Both the position numbers and the translations under genes were made by a program. Of a DNA stretch of 64,000 bases, positions 45,278 to 57,200 are shown one piece after another. The number at the start of each line of letters is the position of its first letter. Positions within the stretch are counted from its first letter, which is position 1. The DNA lies in assembly GCA_021292165.1 (NCBI GenBank), contig CM037880.1, forward strand, positions 178,705,085 through 178,769,084, in the 5' to 3' direction. A model generated the notes under the pieces. The model made no database searches, was not told the DNA's origin, and saw only the letters and a list, made by a program, of their open reading frames with translations. The DNA comes from Shinisaurus crocodilurus (Eukaryota; Chordata; Lepidosauria; Squamata; Shinisauridae).

Positions 45278-48200
45278 CTATAAAAGATAAGGAAAAAAGA
45301 TGTCTTAAGTTTATATACTGCTTAATGTCCACAAAGTAGTTACCAATAAAACAAATCAAAATACTATCTTCACATTATAGACACATTCAACATTACCCTA
45401 AAATCCAATCATATAAATAATAAAAACATAAGAGCAGCCCTGTTGGGTCAGACCCAAGATCTATCTAACCCAGCATTGTTTCCCACAATGACCAGCCAGA
45501 TGCCTTTGGGAAGGCCACAAGCTGGGCACAAAGGCAATAGCCCTCTTCTGTTGTTGCCCTCTAGAGCAGGAATTCAATGGCATACTGCCTCACAACTAGT
45601 ATATACAAATACATTTCTTATGTTAAACACAGCTGCCACATCAGAAGTTAAGTTCTGGAAAAGCAAATACAATGCTCATCAGAACAAAGCTATTTACTAG
45701 CTTTCTAAAGGTGGAAATTAAAGTGGATGGGTGGGTCTCTTTGAGCAGTGAATTACATAATTTAAAGAATTATGTTACTTCTATCCTTCTCTCTGTAGAC
45801 CAAGCCACTTTACAGTGATTCCCATTAACTTCACCAAAGTTAATGGGAACTTTACAGAGAACTTGAAATGGAACTATACAAATGTAATCAGTCTGTACAG
45901 GTCAACTATACTACGTCACTACACTAGATGCAATCACTGTTACCTGCCCTTCTGGTTTATAGTAAACTTGTAAGAAAAGCAGTGTTTGAAATTGGAGTAA
46001 TGACCACGCATGAAAAAGCAAGCAATCCTGTATGTTCTTCTTATGCAGTAGGAGAACAAGGGAAAAAAGGGATTCAAAACAGATAATTTATTATTTTTAT
46101 TCAAGAGTAGACACATAAGCCTATGAACAGTGTCAAAATAACATTTCTTAATATTTAGATAGGCATTTGGAAGGTGCAATACTTATTAACTTGTGTTTCA
46201 AGTTTTAAAATTTAATACAACAAGTATATTGGCCTGAAAAGGGGTTTTGGAAATAAATGTCACTTTGCAGTGGGACCTCTGCAGGTTATTAGCTAATGTG
46301 AGTCACCATCAGGGATTGTCTGTTTCCTACAAGTATCATATTCTCTTCCAAAACAGGGCTGTTACATAGAATTGATTCTTAGTTCCTGTGAAAATTCAGA
46401 GTCCTAGCTGGATAGTCACCACTTTCAAAGAGAAGCATCAACATGATAAAAACAGTTTCCTAGATAAAAGTTCAAGTATCAAACAAGGTCAGGTTGCCTG
46501 TAGGCTACAGAGAACCATCCCCACTTTCAGGAAACAGATCAAAACAATCCTGTTCCAGAGAACTTTTGAGATTAGTTAACACTAAATACTGTGCACTGTT
46601 ACTGCTTATTTTGGATCTGACTGTTGTGTTGTCTTATGTTGTTTTGATAATTTTAGGCCAAGTTTTGATTATGATTTCTATTTTTATGGTTTCATTTTAT
46701 GGATGGTTAGCTATCTTTTATAGTGGAATACATGTTTTAGATAAAACAAGAAGTGGGGGCCCTAGCCTGGTTCAGAGCTCCAGCCTTGTAGCACTGTCTG
46801 GGGTTCACAGGATAGGAGTTTTCAGGAGGTGGGGGGAAGAGAGGAAACAAGACACCTTCTTTCTTTCTTACCATCCAGAAATTGCCCTATGCCTCCTAAT
46901 GTACTTCTGAAGGGCTCCAGCTGGGGTCTGAGTCCTAACACCAACCCAAGTGTTTTATTGCAATATAGTGGGGGTGGGGTGACACTTCTGGAGAGTAAGA
47001 AAGGGAAAAGGGTATGTGTTTGTCTCTTCTCCCTTCTGAGACCTACCCATATAGTGCAACGAGGGAAATTTAACCGCCAGGATACTATGTTAGGGGATAG
47101 AGCAAGTTGATTTCCCCACCCACTTCCTGTTTTCTTCCACCACCAACCCAACTGACTCTCAACATTTTGTAGGTCATGGAAGCTATTGAGCACTGTTGGA
47201 GACTATTTTTGGAATTTTAAAGAATTTCTCTTTTAAATTTACAAATGTCTCAGACAAGGTTCTTTTGCCTAATTTTGAACATTTCCCTCTCTCACTTCAG
47301 TCCTCAGTGGCATAGACCACTCTGCTCAGGAGCACAATCTTTGGATACAAATGAAAAGTATAGAAGAATGTCCCCTATACTACTTTTCCTTATTTTAGTT
47401 TTAATGTTAAAAAATATATTATGCAAGTCATTTGTGTATATCAGGGTTGCCAACGCTCCTGAATATTATTTCCCCACCCACTTATTATACATGCAGAAAA
47501 GTAGAATACCAGACAGTAGCAGAACTGTTCTCTGATGTGCTTTTGCCATTTCTAAAACTAAATGGAAATTAGTGGGCACAGAATACAATTAACATATTTT
47601 AATGAACTTTCAGGTTCCATACTGGAGACAGGAATAGGCTATCAGCAATGTGAATTACTAACCACAAGGACCATTTATTTTTTTTCCAAAGGCAAGACAA
47701 TTCTTTTCTCCATTCAGTATGATCAAAGAATACCGTGTCAAGTTTGACAGGAAAGAAGAAAAACAAAGATTCACTTTAAATAAGCAACTAAACTTAAGTA
47801 CAGAAAACACAGTGATCTAACTGTCCAACTTGGAGGAAAGAGGGATCCAGAGCTCATACTGTAATATCTGAGACTAGAATGGTGGAATTCACATTAGATA
47901 TTTCACAAAAGCAATTGTTTATGAAAGTGCATAAGGAAGATTAACAGTGCCAGCCTAGACGTGTCTACTCAGAAGTAAGCCCCATTAAGTCTAATAGGTC
48001 TTACTTCCAGGTAAGTGAGTACAGAATTGCAGCCCCAAGTACCTGGATAAGTGTAATAGACACACACGCTAGTCAATATACAATTCATGTCAAATAGTGT
48101 AACTACCAACTAGTAGAAAATACATGTACAGTAATACCTTGGATTGCAAGTAACTTGGTCTGAGAGCGTTTTGCAAGACAAGCAAAAAAAAATTTTAAAT

Positions 48201-51200
48201 TTTGACTCGATAAACAAGCAAGGTCTTGCAAGACAAGCGTAGGGATGTAACCGCTCGCCTCGAGCGGGCGTAGCAGGCCGAAATCGGCCCCGCTCATGCC
48301 CACCAGAGACTCGCTTTGATATAAGAGTGTTTTGGATTACAAGCACATTTCCGGAACGAATTATGCTCTCAATCCAAGGCATGACTGTACTTTTTCTTTT
48401 GCTGTATTGCTCGTGTGTAAGGAACCAAAATATAAATAGTTTCTAGTTGGGCTTGACCATAGGTCCAATCAACAGAAAACTGAGCTTCTGCTTGCCAACA
48501 GAACAGAAGAAATGGCTTCATTTGCTTTTGCAGCGGGAAAATTCCATCCATTTTATATAGAAACTCATGTAGAAGATTGTCATAAGAATAACTTGAGTGA
48601 CACCTTGAGTGACACTTTTTGGTAGAAAGGCAGGGTACAAATCAAATGAAATCAATAAATAAATGAGAATTCTGTTGTTTACTCTTTTATAACTGCACTT
48701 TACTGATATACCTGGAATTTCTATATGCAATTTACCTATATACTTTACTAATGCTTATTATTTATATTATTATTTATTTATATTATTTTGAGTGCCATTT
48801 TTTGGTAGAAAGGTGGGGCACAAATCAAATAAATAAATAAATAAAATCTCTGCAAAAGAGAATAAGAAACCTCTGCAAAAAAAGGATTCTTCTTCTATGA
48901 AAGTAAAAGCGTGGTCCAATAGCTGTTGTACAAGTTGCATATGGATTCAAATTCCTGTTCAGCTTTGAAGCAAACTAGATGGCCTTGGACAAATTACTAT
49001 TTCTCAACCTTATCCTTAGCCATAGGGTTGTTATCAGACTAAACCACCATTCTGACTTGGTTAGAGAAAAAGCACAGTATAAATAAAGAGTATTGGGTGG
49101 AATCTAACTGGTTTCCCTCTGTCAACAGAAGACGTCCACCAGCAGAATGGGGTGGGCACATTTTTTAGTGATCCTCCCTTCCTCATGCCCACCAAACCTG
49201 CTCCAGAGGGTCCCCCAACTTTAATTGCTAAAGGAAATTGCTAAAGATAGTGCCCAACCCCTTTCTGACAGTGCAATTCCTCTGATGGAAGCCTTCTGTT
49301 AACAGAGAGAAACTAGTTGGATTCCACCCACTGATTTTAAGCTGAAGATTTTCAGAAGAAAATGTAATGATACTCCTTATATGAATCTTCAAAATTCTGG
49401 CAGTCTAAAATCATTTAAAGAGGAATTAATTGCAGCAAGTTAATAATGAATGGGGGATCTTTCTGGAAACGCAGAGTGGATCTTAAAGAGCTCCGTATCA
49501 GAAAACTAAACAAATGTTCTTAAGGGCTCAGAGTATGCTTAATGTAAATCACATCCCACATGCTGAGAATAAACATGTTAAGAAGTCTCAAAACATTACT
49601 GTAAACATATATGCAAGCAACATGGCAAAGTTACTAGGTATCATACCATCTTATGGATCCTATTTTATTTAAGCATACATATCTCTTCCACACTGACAGC
49701 CTTTGTATGTGGCAATGAAATAAATGTGTTACAAACTCATTTTGTTTTGATGCTAAATCAATATTTACCCTTGCAAATATCAAGCTCAATGGAGTCTGCT
49801 TGGTTCTGCAACAACACTTACAAATCTATGGGACACAAGCCAAAGAGGCCCAGGGAAGCAGCCAAGTTTACCTTCCAGCTTCAACCCACATGCCATTTTG
49901 TATGTCACTCTGAAGAGTCCCCTGACCTTCAGCAGCAGCAGCAGCAGCAGAGGAAGAAAAGTGGCAGGCTAAAGTGATCTGGTGCACAACCAGACCAGCA
50001 CATGAAGCTCTTAAGATCCTCACCTTCTTTTATGCTTTAAAGTCTTACTATGCTTCACATTTAATTGTATCACATTTCCCTTTTATTATTGACTTTAGCT
50101 CATTATTCAGACTGTGTTTCTCCACCAAGAAATTGGGCATGCATATCTTTCAGTTCAATAAGCCAACAAAAACAATTCTAATTAGTCTGTGATAACAGTA
50201 TCACCGACTTGAAAGTTCTTATACTTCAACCTCCAAAGTCAACTTCCTTTAAAATATCAAGCAATATGCTTCTCTACTATATATACCTAATCAAAATTGG
50301 TAATTATTTTCTGTAGAAAGCCATGATAACAGCTTACATTGCCAATTTCTCATACCAGGCTAAGTTAGTCAACATCAAAATATCAAGTATAAAATGGTGC
50401 TGTTATTGGAAAAAAATATATTAGCACAGAGTAAGAAGTTATACCCATTGTTTTCTTCATTATATTGTAGAACACACCACCCTGCTGGAACAAGTGAGGA
50501 AGCCCCTTTGCATAAGACCAAACATCTTCTCCTGTGGAATAGAAATAAAAGGTTAGTTAAACTAGTAAAATGGCAAAATATGAAAAACTTCTAAATATAA
50601 ATACAAAAACCAGTTCCCAGCTAGTCATCAAACCCTCCCAGCATCCTATCACTCTCTAGTATGGCCAATAAGCAGACTTCAGATGGCTCCTTAAGTTCTA
50701 CCATCTTCTAGAGGAGTCAGGATCATGTTGCCTCCATAACAATTTAATAAGCAACGGAACGGGAGACAGACTGCTTGTGTTGTATTGTTTTAATTTTCTT
50801 TGTAAGCTGCCTTGGAGACCACTATGGGGAAAGGGCAGGGTATACATATTTTAAGTAAATTCATGATGCAACTATGCAGATAGGAACAAGCTTGCTTCTG
50901 GACTAGATTCACTGGGAATCAGGTGGGCAAGGATCACGTTTAGTGCCAACTCTTAATAGTACCCTGAGCATACCTCATACTCCACCCACCCACAAAAGTG
51001 GTAGTGGTTGGCTAGACCTTCACTGACTAGCATCTACTGCACCCCTCAGAGATCCTTACAATATGCAAGCAGTCTTGTACTCTAAAGTGCTATGCACATT
51101 AAAGATGCTTTATAAATAATCCACTCTCCCTATTAGTTTTAAGTAATCAAGATCATGACACTGGCTTGTCTTCATCCCGATTTTACTATGACTCATGTTT

Positions 51201-54200
51201 TCTTACTCCTAGGTAGACTGGGAATCATTTAAAATATTACAAAGAAGATATTCTAAAGAATGTGTCATGCACACTTTATGTGCTTCTACTATAATAAAGG
51301 AAGAGACATCCATGATCTTCTCCCAAAGAGTACCTGTAAGTCCTATGTAGCACATTACAATATAAGAAAGAAAATAAAAAAGCATAAGTCTACGTCACAT
51401 TTCCTTTTAATTCCATTGGAAACTTGAGGGCCATTTCATACATTACAAAGTGGTGTCAAAACAGAATTTAGTGATCAACATTTCATTGAAGGTAAAACAA
51501 ATCTAGATACTTGGTGGAATCCCCAACAACCCTGATCATAAGCATTAAGATCAGTACTCTACAAATATATCTTAATCAACAATAAAACTCAATTTTAAGT
51601 AACTTATAGTATACTATATGCCAGCTTTCCCCAACTTGGTGCCCTCCAAATGTTTTGGATTACAACTCCCATCAGCCCCAGCCAGCATAACCAATGTTAA
51701 AGATTATGGGGGAGTTAGTCCAAAACATCTGGAGGAGACTAGGCTGGGGAAGGCTGCGGTATGCAATTTCCAAACACAACTTACATAATGGCTCAGTTCC
51801 TCTGTAATGAGAAAGCAAGGTTTGTTAAATATGCTATTTAACATATACAGTAAAACCTTGGATTGCAAGTATAATTCGTTCAGGAAACGTGCTTGTAATC
51901 CAAAGCACTCGTATATCAAAGCGAAATCCCCCATAAGAAATTTGTACACATATTTTTAATTTAAGCTGCAATAATGATAGTGTAAAGTCTTCATTTTTCT
52001 TGACCGTACTACAGTACTTGTATTGCAAGACGTCGCTTGTTTATCAAGTTAAAATTTATTTTAAAAATTTGCTTGTCTTGCAAAACACTTGCAGACCAAG
52101 TTACTTGCAATCCAAGGTTTTACTGTACATGAAAATGCTGGGGAGAGGTGGTCCGGAGCTTTGGGGTTCAGTCCCACCAGTACGCTGATGACACCCAACT
52201 CTGTCTCTCCTTTCCATATAAATCCAAGGAAAACTGTTCTCGTTCTAAACTGGTGTCTGATGTCAGTAATGGACCGGATGAGGGTGAACAAATTGAAGCT
52301 TAATCCAGACAAGACAGAGGTGTTCCTGGTCAGTCGTAAGGCAGATCAGGGAATGGCAGCATTCAACCGGTGCTGGACGGTGTTACACTCCCCGTGAAGA
52401 CTCAGGATTGCAGGCTTGGATGTACTCCTGGACTCGCCCCTGAACCTGGATGCCTACATTTCAGCGGTGGCTAGGAGTGAGTTTGCATAATTGAGACTAC
52501 TGCCGACTGTGCCCATTCTTAGAGATGTCTGGCCACAGTGACACATGCCTTAGTTAGATCCTGTTTGGAGTACCATAACATACTGTACCTGGGGCTGCCT
52601 TTGAAAACTTCATCTAGTACAGAATGCTGCGGCCAGACTGTCAGTGTCAACTGGGGTCAGTTACAGGGAGCATGTCACTCCCTTGTTACAACTTCACTGG
52701 CTACTGGTCTGTTTCTGGGCACAATTAAAAGTGCTGGTTATGACCTATAAAGCCCAATATGGCTCAGGACTGGGCTACTTGAAAGACCACCCTGTCCCAT
52801 AAAAGTCTGCCCAGGTTTAAGATCTTCAGGAGAGGCCCTTCTCTTGGTACTGCCACCTTCAGAACCGTGTTTGGTAGCAACATGAGAGAAGGGCTTCTCA
52901 ATAGCTGCTCCCAGGCTATGGAATTCCCTAATGAAGGAAGCTAGGTTGGCTCCCTCTCTGCTGTCCTCTGCCGACAGGAAAAAACATTATTATTGAAGCA
53001 GGCATTTGGCACGCAAGTTAGCCTGCCAGGTTGGGGTCTGTCAGGTTGGGTGCTGTTTTATTCTGTTATTGTTGTGTGTGTGTGTGTTTAACAATTATTA
53101 TTTATTTTCTTTCCATACCACCCAATAACCAAAACTGTCTGGGAAGTTCACAAAAATGACAAAATATAAAATAAAAACTAGAACATACAAAATTGAAAAC
53201 AATTTAAATAGTGAAAAACAGTTACAATGAGATATCAGGACCTGATAGAACTGACATTAAAATCCCATCATATGCCAATGCCTGGTGGAGTAGAGGACAG
53301 TCAACTTGGTGCAAAAAAGATGACAATGTTGGCGCCATGCAGATCTCAGTGGGGATATCATTCCACAGTCGCGGGGCTACCACTGAGAAGGCTCTCTCCC
53401 TTGTTGCCACTCTCTGAGCCTCTCTCAGGTAGGTTTGTACATTTTTAACATAGATTTCATAGATCATAGAGTTGGAAGGAGCCTACAAGGCTATCGAGTC
53501 CAACCCCCTGCTCAATGCAGGAAACTAGAGGAGGGGTCTCCCATCCAAGTACGGTAATAACCAGGCTTGACCCTGCTTAGCTTTCCACGCTCAGACAAGC
53601 TGAGATATTTGCTTGATTACTGCTTTAACCAAATTTTATTGTGTGTTCTTAATGATTGCTACCCACCTTGAGCTTTGTTTTCTTGGTGGAAAGGCAGGGT
53701 ACAAATTAAATAAATATTTATTACAAAGACAAGCCTGAAGGAACCTGTACATGCCTCAATACAGGCTTTATCCTCTCCCTTTCCTACTCCTGTGTGTGCA
53801 AGGAGATAGAAAGCTTCTGTCACTGAACCACAATTTCCTGTTATATCCAAATTCGTAAAACTGTGATTTGCTCTAACTGCAGCTAGTTAACAAACTAGGC
53901 TAAAGAGAGGTTTGATATCCTGATTTGTTTTAATCACAGTCACAACAAGCCATGGTTCCCCAAGTTTGGACAGAGCAGGGAACTGCAGTTGGTTCAGAAA
54001 CAGAAACCTTTGATGTCCTCCTCCCATGTGGGGGAGGGGAGGGGCAGCACAAGACCTACACTCATACAAGCTTGTTCTCCCAATGACAAACCATGGATTG
54101 CTCTGTCTGGACCACACCACTTTAAAGATACAACCCTCCAAGTGTGAAGCAGGTCTCCCATAGAAATCATACGCAGCTGCGCAGGGCTCTCCAACCTTGG

Positions 54201-57200
54201 GTCCCCAGATGTTGCTGGACTACAGCTCCCAGAATCCCTTGCCATTAGCCATGCTGGCTGGGTCTGCTGGGAGCTGTAGGCCAGCAACATCTGGGGACCC
54301 AAGGTTGGAGAGCCCTGTCAAACTTCAGTTTTATTTCAGGCATTCTGCTTCTCTGGTATCTTTTCTTTAGAGCCCATCTGACATGCAAGAGACCACTTTC
54401 TCTTCTTTGTTCCACACCTTCCTATCTCCCAGTCAAGATGAGAACAAGAGCAACTAGGAAAGGTATTTCTAGCTTTGTTAAGACATGGTTACGTTTGAGG
54501 AGATACAATCATTTTTCCTTGAATTACAGAAGACTCATGACAGCAAAGTTTGACAAGCTTGGTTCTCGGTTAAAAAGGTAAACTTGACAGTTTCACTTTT
54601 GTTTCTTAGTTTCTACTCAGTTTCATTTCCAAGAGTAAATGCACTGTTAAGTTTCAGTTTACAAGATTCTACACTGCTTTATCCATAGTGCCTTGACACA
54701 CAAGCTTAGTTTTCAAATGAAAGCAACACAGATGATGTCACCCAGGGTGGTAAAAGGAGTGGAGGAAGTACAGCTCGTGACAGTCTTCTGGAAACTTTAG
54801 GCCACTCTGCAGTTATCAAAAAGGTTTTAGTTAAAGCAAAATTTTTTTAAAAAACACACATTTTGCGTCAACAAGCAGGAAACCAAGCAATACTTTTGAT
54901 GTCATGCACACTGCAAGCTAATGGAAAAGGCTGCAATACATTGATTTAATTTGCAACACTGCCAATTAATTTGGTTTAAAAGGTTTATTAAAATATGACC
55001 TTCCATAGGTCTGGCTGAGTTGCAGAAAGACACTTGATATATTAAAATTTGTGTCAATACCTCTACATTATGCATATTCCTTGACAAGTTATTTTGCTTT
55101 CAAATGTGTGTTTTAAGAACACTAGGTCCCTAAGTCAAAGAATTACACTCCACTGAAACAATTAGTATTCTACCTGTGTGCCCTGCTATGTATTAAAATG
55201 AAGTGTTATACTTTTAGTAAACAAAATGATGTGTAGTGGTGAATAAGACAAAATACATTTCAAAACCCCATATACATGCTTTATGAACTGTATTCACAAA
55301 AAACTGAATGAGACAGCAATTGTAAATCCAGACACACAAAAACTATCTTTTCCTAGTCACCAAAGAAAGATATTTCTACATAAGGAAGCAGTAGGAATAC
55401 TGAGAAGAGCCCCATTTATCAAAGCTCAGCATTACACAAAAATACATAAGGTAAGAACTGGAAGGTTAGCAAAGTTCCCTTAGATAGCACACAAGGTCTC
55501 TCAAAACTGAAACAATAGTTACAGGGATGGTAGAAAACAGAGAACAAGGTGGTTTCATTATTTTTAAAAGAAGGAACTGTACACACATGAAGGTCATGTG
55601 ACCAGCTTGTGCTTCTCTCAGTTGGTTAGATCCTGTATGTATTACTAGCTTTATAAAATTCGAGATTTAGGTTAATTTCTCTACTTTGAAAAAGGGAAAT
55701 TACATTTTGTCTTACCCATAAATGTTGCTAGAAGACACAAAGAATACATTTCCTTGTCAATTTGCTCTTGGAGTTCCTTGGAAGAGATTTTACTAGTAAC
55801 TGCAACATCATCATGTTTCACAGCATGGGCTGAGTGCAATGAAGTAGTCTGGATACTATCCTCCTTCCCTTTGAGGATCTCTACAGTTACTCTATCTCCA
55901 TGCAGCAGAGGAACAGGTTCATTTTCCTGCCCTTCTTTGGGTGGCAGAAGCTCTTTGGGAGGAAAGCCAAAGCGAATACATTGCAACTGATGAGGAATAT
56001 TAAATTCTCTAGCTATGCTTTCTTGCAATTCTAGAAATGTGGTTGTGGACTTCAAGGTGAGCATGGCCTGCCGGCCATCATTTGTTGTTATGCGTATTTT
56101 CTTTTCTTTTGTAGACGTTGGGGAATAAGGAGCCTTGGTAGGGGTAGCTGGTGCAGAGGATGTCCCCTCAGGAACAGCACCAGGGGAAGCAGTTCTAGTT
56201 GGCCCTTTTTGCACTTGTTTCAATTTTTCAGTTTTTCGTTTTTGCATTACAGGTGCATGTTCTGCAATGTTTTGCTGAATAGTTCTTTCAGTTTTACTCA
56301 TGTTCAGCTCTTCTTTGTGCAATGTTTTTGTTTTCTGCCCAGTAAGAATAATTTTGGTTGGAAGCTGAAATTCCAAGTCTTGTCCTTGTTGCACATCATC
56401 AGCTCTTCGGGCATGAGCACCATCAATGTTTACAGGTGTATAGTCATCAGGGTTCTTTTTGGCTGTTTGATGCAAAATGGTATTGACAACTTTCTGGACG
56501 AGAATCTCACTACCAAATTCTCCAGGAAAATGCTTAGTGACAAGTTTCATTGCAACATCATACACATTGCTGTTCAGAGATGGATCACTTTCATACTGGA
56601 ACCAGTATACTGTCTCTCTCACCACTCTCCCACCCCATTCTAAAGTAATGGGGAAAGCTTCAGGGAGATTGTCATATTCTTTACCTTCCCAATAATGCTT
56701 GAATCCACAACCACACTTGCCACCTGTAGATCTAGTATTAGTTCTGTCCCCATCCAAGTACACAACAGAGCCATCACTTCTGACACGACGAACCAATGTG
56801 CCATGGCACCAATTACAGGCAGTCAAACTACTCAAACTGTAGTCGGGTACAAGTACATCCTTCAAAGGGTTATAGGAGCATACTAAACTGTTAAGGGGGA
56901 AACTATAATTTTTATCAGGCCTTAGCTGGCCATGGGTACTTTTTGCCAGATTGTACAGTTTCCCTCCTGGAGCCAACCACTCTGGAGGAACATGAAGTTC
57001 TGAAAGGGCACCACAAATGAGACACTTGTGAAGGCGGTTGTCCACCACTGCCTTTTTAGCAGCTGCTGTGACATCTTCAGGCTGAACTCCTATTACACCA
57101 GTCCGTCTGTAGAAATATTGATGTACATCAGCTACTAAACTAGGATGAATACCATGCTTGTCCATAAAAACCTCCTCCATGGCAGCAACTAACCTCATCA

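Larger units (their letters stand above)
45278..50444. other. VCPIP1 intron 2
   Basis: Holds a CR1 3' end, L2 tails, a Tc/mariner-like MITE, a degenerate SINE and a fold-back (listed separately), plus a short (CAG)n tract at about 49931-49948. In 45,700-46,470, 46,760-47,950 and 49,340-50,444 I see nothing else recognisable. Confidence 0.85.
50532..55715. other. VCPIP1 intron 1
   Basis: Contains L2 fragments in both orientations, a Tc/mariner-like MITE, two hairpin MITEs and a CR1 tail joined to 5S-like sequence. In 50,870-51,620, 53,730-54,180 and 54,320-55,715 I see no recognisable element. Confidence 0.85.

Noticed and set aside
46822..47193. Possible retroviral LTR or exon in the 46.8-47.2 kb block
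   Set aside because: No inverted TG..CA ends, primer-binding site or partner LTR could be found.
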